Source: Sutterella wadsworthensis
GTDB lineage: Bacteria; Pseudomonadota; Gammaproteobacteria; Burkholderiales; Burkholderiaceae_F
Assembly (NCBI RefSeq): GCF_003315195.1
Contig: NZ_QNRV01000024.1
Span: forward strand, 1 to 49,263
Direction of reading: 5' to 3'
DNA: 49,263 bases
The notes below the pieces were generated by a model. That model had not been told where the DNA came from. It did not search any database and was given only the letters and a program-made list of their open reading frames with translations. Positions within the stretch are counted from its first letter, which is position 1. The number at the start of each line of letters is the position of its first letter. The translations under genes were made by a program, and so were the position numbers. Shown here one piece after another: positions 8,971 through 18,800 of this stretch.

Positions 8971-9966
8971 GTGGAAACACAGAATTCCGAAAAAATGAAA
9001 ACCACCCTTGATAGATCTGCATTGCTGTTTTTAAAGACGCTTTACGAGACCAAAAATCTCGTCAATGCTGCCAATCAGCTGGGCATCCCGCCGGCCACAG
9101 CTTCGCGCATGCTCGGCAAGCTTCGTGAGGTTTTCAATGACGAACTCTTCACGCGCTGCTCGGGCGGGCTCGCTGCTACATGGCGAACAACTCAGGCTAT
9201 GCCTGACGTCATTCGGCTCCTGGCGGATTACGATCATCTGCTCGAACCGAAGCTTTTCGATCCGAAGACGCTCAAACGTGAATTCAAGATTGCCGGCGTT
9301 GATCACGGCGTTATTTTTCTCGCTCCGGCGATTGCCAAAATCTCAGAACTTGCGCCCGGCGTGTCGGTCGACATGACCGAGCTCACGAACGACTGGCCCG
9401 TGCAGCTTCGCACCGGCGAGCTTGATCTGCTGATCAGTCCGATGGAAACCGTTCCCGAGGGGTTCCCGTGGCTGCCGCTCTGGGAAGGCCGAACGACCGG
9501 CATTGTCGTGCGTCCGGGGCACCCGCTTGAAGCGCTTTACGAAAAGACGGGACGGGTGACGGAAAGCGACGTGATCCGGTACGGTTTTGTGGAGGTCACT
9601 TGGCGGCCTACAACGTACTACCGGCTGACTCAAAGCCGGCTTTCACCGCTCTTGAGCGAGAGAAACATCGTTATTAAAACGCCTTACTTTATGGGGGCGG
9701 CGAAGATTATTTCCGAAAGCAATCTTGTGATGCTGCTCTCGGACATCATGGCGGACTGGTTCATCAGTTTGGGAGCGCTGCGACGCATTCCGGTCGTTTC
9801 CGAAGAGCTTGAGCATGTCCAGAGCAAGGGGTTCGTCACTAAGCTCATTTGGCATGAAAGAAGTCACCTGGATCCGGCTATGCAGTGGATGCGCGGCATG
9901 ATCTCTTATGCTGTTAAAGAAACGCTGCGCGGCGGACATGTTGTTCACCCCGAGGAAGGCCGCTAG
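8971..9966 (+). CDS. LysR-type transcriptional regulator
   Basis: A 331-residue cytoplasmic regulator. The N-terminal winged helix-turn-helix reads SALLFLKTLYETKNLVNAA, then LGIPPATASRMLGKLRE and LFTRCSGGLAAT, the expected LysR/HTH_1 pattern. It is followed by a periplasmic-binding-like effector domain from about residue 95. The start is either GTG 8971 or ATG 8995; neither has a strong ribosome site. It is divergent from assT (7011-8837) and upstream of the second assT (10576), so by LysR convention it probably controls one or both sulfotransferases in response to an aryl compound or sulfate signal. That role is inferred from position. Confidence 0.9.
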   Translation: METQNSEKMKTTLDRSALLFLKTLYETKNLVNAANQLGIPPATASRMLGKLREVFNDELFTRCSGGLAATWRTTQAMPDVIRLLADYDHLLEPKLFDPKTLKREFKIAGVDHGVIFLAPAIAKISELAPGVSVDMTELTNDWPVQLRTGELDLLISPMETVPEGFPWLPLWEGRTTGIVVRPGHPLEALYEKTGRVTESDVIRYGFVEVTWRPTTYYRLTQSRLSPLLSERNIVIKTPYFMGAAKIISESNLVMLLSDIMADWFISLGALRRIPVVSEELEHVQSKGFVTKLIWHERSHLDPAMQWMRGMISYAVKETLRGGHVVHPEEGR

Positions 9967-10575
9967 GGCATTATTCAGCGCATTTGGAATAATGCGAGCA
10001 TTCGAATCAGATTTTATCTAGGCGATTTTGCTAAATAAAATATAAATTGTTCAAAATATATAAGTGGATATTTAGTTGTCAGATATTCATTTTGCTCTTA
10101 ATTGAAGGGTGCGGCATTTCGATAAAGTATCCGATCGCGCTAAATTGAAGATAATAATTTCGTTCAGTGAAATACTTCATCAAAGAATTTTGAACGAGAT
10201 AATTTCATGAATACTCGACGGGTATTTGAGCAAGTAATTTATTAGATTTTCTGACAACAAAAACGCACAAATCCTTGAGCTCCTGACAATGTGGCAACCA
10301 AGCAGAAAGTCGGCGGCTACAGCAGTACTCCCCAATGACTGCAGGAGACGGGCTCTCATAACAAAGATTTTCATCATCACACGCGAGCAAACCCGTATCT
10401 TTTCGGCATTCGTGAAAGAGGCGATTTGGCATTTTTCACACTTTACGCTCGAATGTTCTCGCAGGGACTCTTAATCGGTGCTCCTAAACTTTTTCTGTTC
10501 CGGCAGTACAGCCATAAGACTGCTGCAGGTTTTAGGAATCTGGCCGCTCAGACCAGCTTCTAAAGGAGAAACAAA
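9967..10575. other. AT-rich gene-free stretch upstream of second assT
   Basis: About 600 bases with no credible gene and markedly lower GC than the flanks. It contains an inverted repeat TCGTTCA (10160-10166) / TGAACGA (10191-10197) with a 24-base spacer, and a smaller dyad AATAC/GTATT just after 10200. A long regulatory region for assT at 10576 is likely. Short open frames here show no domain and no ribosome site. Confidence 0.5.
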
Positions 10576-12402
10576 ATGATCAAATTGTCACGCCGTGATT
10601 TTTCGCGCTTTACGTTGCTGGCAGCGGCCGGTGCCGCTGTGCCGATGAGTGCCTTTGCGTTCGGCGGCCCGTCCGGTCCCGCAACGATCTACAAAAAACA
10701 AGGCGCAATTGGCGAACTCAAAATGAATCCCTACAAAATTGCGCCGCTTACCGCAATCATTCGAAACGGCGGCTACGTGATTCAGAATGCATCGGTTCGC
10801 ATTATTCCCAAAGAAGGCGGTCAGGAAATCGCGTATAAGGTCTCGAACAGTCAATTGCTGACACACGGCGGTATTCCGGTATTCGGGCTCTATCCTGCGT
10901 ATAAAAATAAAGTTGAAGTCGAATACGACCGTCTGGATCACGGAGAGTCGAAGCATTTCAAGGAAACATATACGATCCCGACGCCGCCTGTCTACGGCCC
11001 CATCGGAACGCCGAATTTCCCGCAGGCCGTTGTCAGAAAACCTGCGCAAGGAAAGTTCGCCGATCGTCTCTACTACATCAACAACATCGGCGGGAACAAC
11101 AACACCCGTAATGCCGTCTGGAACAATCCGGAAGGCGGTGCGCTGCAGTGGTCCTCTGATCCGCTCAACTGGATCGTTGACACCAAAGGTGAAATTCGAT
11201 GGTTTATGGACAGCTCAACGATCTTCAACGTCGATTCGATTTATGACGGCGGCATCATGATGGGCCTGCGGCAGAACGACGACGGCGCGATTACCTGGGG
11301 CTACGGTCAGCACTATGTGAAGTACGACATCATGGGCCGCCGCATTTGGAATCGTCCGCTCCCATACGGCTACAACGATTTCAGCCACACGATGGATGCC
11401 GCTCAAAACGGTCACTATTTCCTGCGCGTAGCCTCTTCAAACCTCAAGCGTTCTGACGGACGTCACGTTCGTACAGTGCGCGACATGATCATTGAAGTTG
11501 ACTGCGACGGCAATGTTATTGACGAATGGCGCTTGTGGGATATTCTGGATCCGTATCGCGATACCGCCATCAAGGCGCTGGATCAAGGTGCGGTCTGCCT
11601 CAACATTGATCCTAAGCTTGCCGGCCAGACACTTTCTGCGAGCGATCTGCAAAAGCTTGATAAGGAAGGGCACTTCGGCGACATTGTCGGCACCGGTCCT
11701 GGACGCAATTGGGCCCACGTCAACTCTGTGGACTATGACCCGACTGATGACTCCATCATCATTTCCTCCCGCCATCAGTGCGCTGTCATCAAAATCGGCC
11801 GCGACAAGAAGGTGAAGTGGATTTTGGGCGGTTCACGCGGCTGGAAGAAGCCTTGGAGCGACGCACTTCTTACGCCGGTAGATGCACATGGCAATAAACT
11901 GCAGTGCGGCGATGCATCCTGTGAAAAGACGGATTTCGATTGGACGTGGACACAGCACACCGCTTGGCGTATTGATTCGAAGTCGACGAAGGACGAGATC
12001 TACGTTTCCGTCTTCGATAACGGCGACGGACGTGCATTTGATCAGCCGCCCCTTCCGGATATGAAGTATTCGCGCGCGGTGATCTACAAGATTGATCAAA
12101 AGAAGCGCACTGTTGAACAGGTTTGGGAATACGGCAAGGAACGCGGCCACGATTGGTTCAGCCCAGTGACCAGCCTTGTCGAATACATGCCGGACAAGGA
12201 CTCCGTGGTGGTTTATGCAGCCACAGCCGGGGCAAACTATGACCTTAAGACCGGCGGCCTCACGTCCGCGCCGAATCCTTATCTTGACGAATTTGAATGG
12301 GGGGCGAAAGAACCCGCTGTTGAAATTCAATTCAAGAACACTACGGGCTATCAGGCGTTCGCCTTCGATGTTGTCAAGGCGTTCAACGGAAAACTTCATT
12401 AA
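10576..12402 (+). CDS. assT: Arylsulfate sulfotransferase with Tat-type leader
   Basis: Second PAPS-independent arylsulfate sulfotransferase, 608 residues, close paralogue of the gene at 7011-8837. Catalytic positions are all kept: H271, H381, N383, R399 and H461, with the same spacing as in E. coli AssT; cysteines C444 and C449 match the structural disulfide. Unlike its paralogue, the leader contains a twin-arginine motif, SRRDFSRF (residues 5-12), before the hydrophobic stretch TLLAAAGAAVPMSAFA, so export by the Tat pathway is predicted. AAAGGAG precedes the ATG. The differing leader suggests the two enzymes follow different folding routes or conditions. Ends in a region of hairpins including a good terminator. 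Confidence 0.93.
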   Translation: MIKLSRRDFSRFTLLAAAGAAVPMSAFAFGGPSGPATIYKKQGAIGELKMNPYKIAPLTAIIRNGGYVIQNASVRIIPKEGGQEIAYKVSNSQLLTHGGIPVFGLYPAYKNKVEVEYDRLDHGESKHFKETYTIPTPPVYGPIGTPNFPQAVVRKPAQGKFADRLYYINNIGGNNNTRNAVWNNPEGGALQWSSDPLNWIVDTKGEIRWFMDSSTIFNVDSIYDGGIMMGLRQNDDGAITWGYGQHYVKYDIMGRRIWNRPLPYGYNDFSHTMDAAQNGHYFLRVASSNLKRSDGRHVRTVRDMIIEVDCDGNVIDEWRLWDILDPYRDTAIKALDQGAVCLNIDPKLAGQTLSASDLQKLDKEGHFGDIVGTGPGRNWAHVNSVDYDPTDDSIIISSRHQCAVIKIGRDKKVKWILGGSRGWKKPWSDALLTPVDAHGNKLQCGDASCEKTDFDWTWTQHTAWRIDSKSTKDEIYVSVFDNGDGRAFDQPPLPDMKYSRAVIYKIDQKKRTVEQVWEYGKERGHDWFSPVTSLVEYMPDKDSVVVYAATAGANYDLKTGGLTSAPNPYLDEFEWGAKEPAVEIQFKNTTGYQAFAFDVVKAFNGKLH

Positions 12403-12419
12403 CTGTGCAGCTGCACAAT

Positions 12420-12532
12420 GAAGAAGTCCGAGACTTCTTCCGGGTTTCCCGGTTAGCTGATCTTTTAAATCAGCGTGGCCTTTAGGGCAGCAGTTTCAAT
12501 TCAAGCAGCGCGAGAATATCGCGCTGCTTTAT
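12420..12532 (+). terminator. Tandem hairpins and terminator after second assT
   Basis: Four hairpins in a row: GAAGAAGTC/GACTTCTTC (12420-12440), CCGGG/CCCGG (12440-12452), GCTGAT/ATCAGC soon after, and an 11-bp stem AAGCAGCGCGA/TCGCGCTGCTT (12503-12513 with 12519-12529) followed by TTTATT. The last is a convincing terminator. The other elements may protect the 3' end. The remainder to 12861 has no supported gene. Confidence 0.75.
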
Positions 12533-12792
12533 TCTGTGTGTGCCGGAGTGCGCACGAGGGGGTGTGCGCTGAGCCGACCGAACTTAAAAGAGACAGAGCG
12601 AGTCGGCAGAGGTCGGGGCTTAAAGGAACGAACGCGAAGATCCTTCACTCCCGAAACCTCCCGATGACGAACGGCCAGCGCTGCAGTGCGGAAGAGCTCG
12701 AGAGGCCAATTCGCTCCGTTATGCCAATGCCCGGGAGCCGCAGTGAGAAAGCTGCGTTTTGTGGCGAAAACTGTGAAATAACGTAATCCCGC

Positions 12793-12798
12793 TACAAT
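12793..12798 (+). promoter_or_regulatory. Candidate -10 element (TACAAT) of the protease autotransporter gene
   Basis: TACAAT lies 64 bases upstream of the ATG at 12862. The -35 position (about 12770-12775) is poor, so this is a weak prediction. Confidence 0.3.
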
Positions 12799-12861
12799 GG
12801 GAATAGCCCCGTTCGTTCTCTCTTGCTGAAATGCAGCTCGCACGTGAAGGAAGAAGCCGCC

Positions 12862-15800
12862 ATGAGCTCAGCCCCAAATGCCTCGATTTTTCAATCCGCC
12901 TGGCTAGCTCCCTTTCCGCGGCTCACTTCTATTGCAGCGGCGGTGCTCACGCTCCTCACGGCCCCCGTCGCCAATGCTTCCGTTATTGCTGCGGTGAAGA
13001 ACGCTCAAGGCAATGACGTCATGCTTTTTAAGCTGCTTTCGGGCGCGGAGTCAGGGACCGGAGAAGATGTGTCTGCTGCCGATCAAGGCGCTTTGCTCGA
13101 AGCCGGGGCGTGGCTCGGCGAACTTTTTGGAACGCCGGCAACCGCTCCGACGGTCATTGCTGCAGCAAATCCTTTCGCTACGTACGCCTCCGGCGGTGCC
13201 TGGTTTGACGACAATGGAAGGCCGGCCATGGCTTTGTCTTGGACTGAGGGACTGTCGAGTTCTCAGCCTTCGGGAAGCGTCTATCTGGGTCCGGCACCCG
13301 GGGCGTCATACGATTACAGCCCTCTTGCAGTCTTGCCCGCGCATGCTTTAGGTTCTTCGCGAATCAGCACTATTCTTCATGAGCTCGCGCACAGCGCGGG
13401 CATGGCGATTATAGAGACGGGTGACTATCTGGGATTCGAATGTCCGAACGGCTGGTGTCATACCGCGTTCACAGAGAAACTCACCTTCAATGGAAATCCG
13501 ATTAAAGCGGGATCCTCTTTGAGCGGGCTGGTTTCCTTTGACAGCATGCCGGCGAACCTTCAGACCGAATTAAACAAAGTGCGCTGGTATTTAGGATATT
13601 CCGGGATCGGTTTTCAGGGAAAAAATGCCAGGGAAGTCATTGGTGAGGAAACCGTAATGTATTTTCCCGACGAGGTCACAGACAGCGAAGATGCCGTTCA
13701 AAAGGCCATATCTGTGACTGGTGCAATTCCCGTCTTAGGCGCTGAGATGGGCAACCTCGACTTCAGCCACTTAGAACTTCAAAACGGTTTGCTCTCACAT
13801 CAGTCATGGCGCAATTGGGGAACGTTCATGGAAGCCGAGCTCGCCATGCTGCAGGATCTTGGCTACCAATTGGACCGCAAGCGCTTTTTCGGCACCTCCA
13901 TCTATGCCTCGGGCATCGAATATACGGTCGGACAGGCCTTTTGGGCTCGCAACGACAGAGAAGAGTGGATTAAAGATCAGCCCTCGCAGCAGACGAATGC
14001 AGTCGGCGTGCATGTCTACGGCAGCCGCAGCAAGGTAACGGTGGCAGCTGACCAGCTTGCTGATGGGGCAGGCTCCATCGGCGTACGCGTGGACGGATCG
14101 GCTAATCAGCTCTCTGTGAATGAGAATGCTCTTATTTCAGCCAACGGCACGGGCGGCATCGGCATGGCCTTTACTTATGGCCGCAGCCATACGCTTTTAT
14201 TAGAGGGAAAGGTCCAGGCACTCGGCAGCGGCGGGTCTGCCCTGGTGTTTGATTTTGGCGGCAGCATTCTCGGTGATGAGAATCAGGTTCGAGGGTCCTG
14301 GACAGCCGGTGCGGCGACGGAGTACGGGTGGTTGACCTTCCATCCGGAGGAATTGAATTTCCCGCAGGTCCTGCAAGGCTCTTTGATTAAGTCTGCCGTT
14401 ATTGCCGGAACGTTGCAGGGTTCTGATGCCGCTATTCGTATTGGACCGACGGCTCATGTGGCGCAGATTCGCCTTGCCGACGGAGCCCATATTGAAGGCG
14501 ATATTGTCTCTTCGTGGTCCGCAGTGGGAACGGCTGAAGATTTTTTTGATGGCTACTGCAGCGTTATTCTTGCTGACTTGGTTAACCGTGCCGCAGCTTT
14601 CGTCCCATTGGGAACGGATGTCACGACCAATCTCATCTTCGGCGGGACCGAAGACGGCGCTGCGGCACAGGCATCTGACTTGAAGCCTTTTGTTTATGCC
14701 GGCAATGTCATTGGCCCCTGGTCGATCCGCATGCAGGCTGCCGATGGAACGGATCTTCGTCTAGAAAACACCATTAATCAAGTGGTTGGCATGACGGTGA
14801 ACAGAGGGGCCAGGCTTTCCGGCTCAGCCGTTTTTGATTTCACCGGCCTGAACGCTCGAATGGCCGAAGTGGGCGGAACACTCATCACGGGCAGTGAAGA
14901 AATCCCAAACTTCCAGGCCGGGGCCCTCGTGAATGCCGGAACCTTGGTCTCAACGCCTTCCTCCGGTTCTATCGTGATTTTGGGGGATTACGTTCAGTCC
15001 GGAAAGCTCGTATTGGGGATGCGGCCGTCGGGCGAACTGATGCCGCTCTCAGTGTCGGGTGCGACAGAGGTGAAAGACGGTGCGTCCCTGGCAGTGGTTC
15101 CGGGCGGCGGCTGGTTTGAGGGCGAACTCGCAAAAGATCCCCATCCTTACGGCGCAGTGAGCACCTCCGGAGCAAATACTGATGCATCGGCATCGCTCCT
15201 TGAAAAGGCTGCGTGGGATCTGGATCTCATGACAGCAAAGGACTTTTCGCCTGCAGTTGATTTCACCTGTTCGGAGGGGGTGCTTAAAGCTGCGCATCAA
15301 AAGAACGCATATTCAAAATTTTTGACTTCATCGGCGCCTTCCTGGCAATGGGGCTTAGCCAAACAGCTCGATCAGGCGGCTTCGCAGGCCCGGAAGTGCT
15401 TCACGAACTCTATGGCGACCTCGATTTTTCGGCGTCCGACGGCTCTGACATCGTGCGGGCCCTGGGCAATCTCGGCAATTTTTCCCGCGATGATTCGCTG
15501 CGGGCGCTTTTTTCCTGGGAGCGCCTATTAAATCGTCAGCTCTTTGCTCATCACGAAACCACGCAGGAAGGAGAGCGTCAGGTGTGGGCGGTGCCGCTCG
15601 CAGCGCATTTTTCGGACGGTGGAGCGGGAACAAATGTGACCGGAGCGGTCTTAGGCGTCGATTTTCTATGGGGCGAGACGCAGTCTGCAGTCTATGCTGC
15701 AATGGGACACCTGGAGACGTCTGCCGGCCCCGAGCACAGCACGAGCCGCGGGGAGGGTATTTGGCTGGGCGGGAAGCTCGGACGCACTTTAGCATCTGGG

Positions 15801-16391
15801 CTGCGGTTTGAAGGTCAGCTTCGCGGCGGCGTCTATTCGGCCGAGCGCAGCCGCACGGTCGAATTAGCGCAAAGCATCAGCAGGATTGAATCCGATGAAA
15901 CGGTATATCTGCTCTCCGGGGCCCTGCGCACGGGGTGGATAGGCACTCTTGGCGAATCGGAGGTCGAGTTTTTCCCGCACGTTCTTATGACCGGTACGGT
16001 GCTTCGCACGCCGACACTGACGGAATCCGGAACGGGAGCACTCTCTATTCGCCGCTCCTTCCTGCATTCGGCAGCTGCCGGCGCGGGGCTGACCGTGAAT
16101 GTGCCGGCTCCCTCGCAGTTTTCGGACTATGCCTGGAATTGGAGCTTCAGCATCGAATGGACGCGGGAGCTTACTGAGCGCGCCGGCAATGTTTCCTTTG
16201 GCTTAGCCGGGGCAGCGGGTGAAACCGCTCGATCCATGGATTGGCCGGAACGCAATCGTCTGGCCGGCAGTGTTTCGCTTGAACTCCTCCGAAAGAGCGG
16301 TTTTTCTGCAGCACTGCGGCTCGACGGCGAAACGATGGGGAGCGCGCATTCGGCTGGTGCCGCCTCAGCTGAGCTTCACTGGACTTGGTGA
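12862..16391 (+). pseudogene. Autotransporter with HExxH passenger, interrupted by one frameshift
   Basis: Outer-membrane type V secretion protein in two frames. Frame one (12862 to the stop at 15531) gives a signal peptide ending ANA, a passenger with zinc-protease motif HELAH at residues 173-177 (HExxHxxG, but the following position expected to be a third His in metzincins is not His), then beta-helix-like repeats. Frame two, open to 16391, carries the linker VLHELYGDLDFSA and a full beta-barrel ending HWTW. The homologous sense passes from frame one to frame two at about 15388-15392: one missing C in GCCCGG restores QA-PEVLHELYG. Restored length would be about 1176 residues. AAGGAAG supports the ATG at 12862. 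Either a real disabling mutation or an assembly error; no slippery heptamer or long homopolymer is present. Confidence 0.85.
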
Positions 16392-16461
16392 TAATGTCGG
16401 TGACTGTCCGGCGGCACAATGGAATCAGCCTGCTACGGGAAATGGTCTTCAGGCTCAAAAT

Positions 16462-16506
16462 AACAGAGGCTGCATTCGCCTGACGAACGAATGCAGCCTC
16501 TGTTTT
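16462..16506. terminator. Strong bidirectional terminator
   Basis: A perfect 17-bp stem (16462-16478 with 16488-16504), nine-base loop, A-run before and TTTT after. It sits between the convergent autotransporter and binding-protein genes and can serve both. Confidence 0.9.
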
Positions 16507-16525
16507 GATGTTTCAAAAGAACGGT

Positions 16526-17302
16526 TTACTTGAGAAGTTCCGGGTCAGCCGGGATGCCGAACCACTTTTCATGGAGCTTGTCGAAGGTCCCTTCGGCCTT
16601 GAGCTGCTTCAGCGCAGCATTGATATCCTGCTGCAGCTTGGTGTTGTTCTTTGCAACGACCATGGCGAAGTAGTCGGCGGTAGCGATTGGCGCGAGATGC
16701 GTCGTGCCCGCAGCGATGGACTTATTGGTGTGGAGCATGTAGTCGGTGACAGGCTTGTCATTGATCACCGCATCGGCGTTCCCCGCCATCATGTTGAGCA
16801 CGGCGTCACCCACATGATCGAAGGTCGTGATTTCAGCGTCAGGAATCTTCTTTGCAAACTGCATTGAAGTTGTGCCGAGCTGAACAGAAATGCGCTTGCC
16901 CTTGAGGCTTTCGAAGTCCGTAATGCCGGCTTTATTGGCTTTCGGCACCAGAATGGTGAGACCGGATTTATAGAAGGGGAGCGAGAAGAGCACTTTCTTG
17001 CCGCGCTCAGGCGTCACGGAAAAGCCCGATGCGCCGAGATCAACCGAACCCGAGAGAATGGCCGGAATGATGCCGTCAAAGGTGATCTTGTCAATTTTCA
17101 CCGTATCGCCGAGTTTCTTGGCAATTTCAGCGACAAGATCCATTTCGAAGCCTTGAATGGTGCCGGTGTTGGAATCCTGGAACTCAAACGGGGGGAAGGT
17201 TGGATTGGTCGCAACTCGCAGCTCCGCAGCGGAGACGGAACCGCACAGTGAGAGAGTGCAGAGGCCGGCGGCGGCAAGAAGCGACAAGGATTTGAAATTC
17301 AT
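16526..17302 (-). CDS. Periplasmic amino-acid-binding protein (family 3)
   Basis: A 258-residue solute-binding protein of ABC family 3 (SBP_bac_3). Signal peptide about residues 1-26 ending VSAA; no lipobox. The N-terminus of the mature protein (LRVATNPTFPPFEF) and GFSVTPERGKKVLFS, whose arginine normally holds the ligand carboxylate, indicate polar amino acid binding. AAGGAA sits 6 bases before the ATG at 17302; the in-frame start at 17329 is less likely. It is a paralogue of the next gene and has its own upstream region. No permease or ATPase is adjacent, so it must work with a transporter encoded elsewhere or as an independent ligand carrier. Confidence 0.92.
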   Translation of the reverse strand: MNFKSLSLLAAAGLCTLSLCGSVSAAELRVATNPTFPPFEFQDSNTGTIQGFEMDLVAEIAKKLGDTVKIDKITFDGIIPAILSGSVDLGASGFSVTPERGKKVLFSLPFYKSGLTILVPKANKAGITDFESLKGKRISVQLGTTSMQFAKKIPDAEITTFDHVGDAVLNMMAGNADAVINDKPVTDYMLHTNKSIAAGTTHLAPIATADYFAMVVAKNNTKLQQDINAALKQLKAEGTFDKLHEKWFGIPADPELLK

Positions 17303-17603
17303 TTTGGGTTCCTTTTGTTTGAGTTGCATTGGATGAAAGATCTGTTTTAAGCCCTTCAGGGAAGCGGCATTAAAGCGGCGCTTTCTTCATCCGTGATTTG
17401 ACTATAGCGATCTTTAAACAGATGAATGGGATCAATTGCACAAAGTTTTGAGGTACTCTAAGAAAACCTGGGCGATATGCCTTATATATTGATTTTCAGG
17501 AAAATATGACGAGTTTATGTCGACTGGCAGAAGGTATTGGTCGACGATTGAAGACTGTTGAGCTTTAATATTTTTTCCTGCGGCAGGCGGAAAGTATTAA
17601 GAC
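17303..17603. other. Gene-free upstream region of the binding-protein gene
   Basis: About 300 AT-rich bases between the two binding-protein genes, holding no open frame I can support. It probably contains the promoter for the gene at 16526-17302; I see no clear operator. Confidence 0.4.
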
Positions 17604-17640
17604 AAAAAAAACGGAGAGCTTAAGGAGGCTGTCCGTTTTT
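17604..17640 (-). terminator. Terminator between the two binding-protein genes
   Basis: On the minus strand: an 8-bp stem with one mismatch extended by A:T pairs (17611-17619 with 17628-17636), loop of eight, followed by a run of eight T. It ends the 17680-18453 transcript, so the paralogues are separately transcribed. Confidence 0.75.
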
Positions 17641-17679
17641 AATCCGCTTCTGAAGAGATTCAGAAGTTTGGATGTTAAA

Positions 17680-18453
17680 TTAAGGCAGTTCCGGATCGGC
17701 CGGGACGCCGAACCACTTTTCATGGAGCTTATTGAAGGTGCCGTCAGCCTTAAGCTGCTTCAAAGCCTTATCCATCTCGGCCTTGAGCTTGGTGTTCTGC
17801 TTGGAGGTGACCATGGCGAAAAGGTCAGCGGTCGCAATAGGCTTCAAGTGCAGGCAGCTTTCAGCGATCTGCTTATTCTGCGTCATGATGTAGTCGGTGA
17901 CGGGTTTATCGTTAATCACCGCGTCGGCGTTGCCGGCGATCATGTTGAGAAGGGCATCCCCAGCACCGTTGAAAGTCGTGACTTGAGCGTCCTGAATTTT
18001 CTTAGCGAAGGACATTGAAGTCGTGCCGAGCTGAACGGAGATCTTCTTCCCCTTGAGGTCGTCAAAGGACTGAATATTCTTGGGGTTGCCTTTAGGCACG
18101 ACAATCGTCAGTCCGGATTTATAAAACGGAATGGTGAAGAGAACACGCTTGGCACGTTCCGGCGTGATGGAGAAGCCGGCAGCGCCGGTGTCGATCGTTC
18201 CCGAGAGAATAGCCGGAATGATGGCATCGAACCCCATCGTTTCGAGCTTCAGATCTTTTTTCATGACCTTAGCCATTTCACGGACAAGATCGGCCTCGAA
18301 ACCCTGAATCTCACCAGTGGTGGAGTTGTAGAACTCAAACGGCGGGAAGGTGCCTTCCGTTGCGACGCGCCAGGTGTCGGCGACGGCGGATCCGCAGAGA
18401 ACAAGTGCGGCAATGCCGGCAGCAGCCGTGCGCACAAAGAAGTTCTTGGTCAT
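17680..18453 (-). CDS. Periplasmic amino-acid-binding protein (family 3), paralogue
   Basis: A 257-residue family 3 solute-binding protein, strongly similar to its downstream neighbour: both share FPPFEF, IPAILSG, PFYKSGLTI, KISVQLGTTSM, NADAVINDKPVTDY and LHEKWFG. Signal peptide about residues 1-25, ending AVA. The carboxylate-binding arginine is in GFSITPERAKRV. It arose with its neighbour by tandem duplication. The two differ mainly in the loop after NDKPVTDY and the ligand-lining segments, so they may bind different amino acids. It is divergent from nikR, with a 347-base gene-free region between. No transporter subunits are nearby. Confidence 0.92.
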   Translation of the reverse strand: MTKNFFVRTAAAGIAALVLCGSAVADTWRVATEGTFPPFEFYNSTTGEIQGFEADLVREMAKVMKKDLKLETMGFDAIIPAILSGTIDTGAAGFSITPERAKRVLFTIPFYKSGLTIVVPKGNPKNIQSFDDLKGKKISVQLGTTSMSFAKKIQDAQVTTFNGAGDALLNMIAGNADAVINDKPVTDYIMTQNKQIAESCLHLKPIATADLFAMVTSKQNTKLKAEMDKALKQLKADGTFNKLHEKWFGVPADPELP

Positions 18454-18709
18454 TTCAAGATGCTCCTAGAGGAATATAGCGATGAAGTTATGAAACCGAA
18501 CCGCAGACCTGGCAGGCAGAAAACGCTGCGGGATGAGGGAAATATAGGGTTGAGGCCGACCCTCGTGCGTGAATCGGATGATTTAAATACTCATAAACTG
18601 AGGAGAATTTGTCCGTTGCCGCAGAGGACTAAGCGGAGGGGACTAGTTGATGAAGTAATGCAGTGAAATGACCGTTTTTGATGGTGAAAATGCAGTAATT
18701 TGTCGACCA

Positions 18710-18724
18710 TATCCGCTGCGGATA
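18710..18724. promoter_or_regulatory. Palindrome upstream of nikR
   Basis: A perfect 7-bp dyad, TATCCGC-T-GCGGATA, 77 bases before the nikR start and about 260 bases from the divergent binding-protein start. It does not match the E. coli NikR operator spacing, so it may be bound by another regulator or be a species-specific NikR box. Nothing else clear is visible in 18454-18800. Confidence 0.4.
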
Positions 18725-18800
18725 AAATGTGTAGACTGAAATCGCCCGAAAGGCAGGCCATGACAGGACAGACACGGTATTGAAAGGAGCTTGGCAAACG

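Noticed and set aside
10180-10432. Short minus-strand frames in the AT-rich gap
   Set aside because: No ribosome site or domain; composition is that of non-coding DNA.
12475-12786. 103-codon frame upstream of the protease autotransporter
   Set aside because: It overlaps the assT terminator, has no domain, and lies in the promoter region.
15385-15395. Programmed -1 frameshift in the autotransporter
   Set aside because: No X-XXY-YYZ slippery heptamer or downstream pseudoknot is visible; a mutation or sequence error is simpler.
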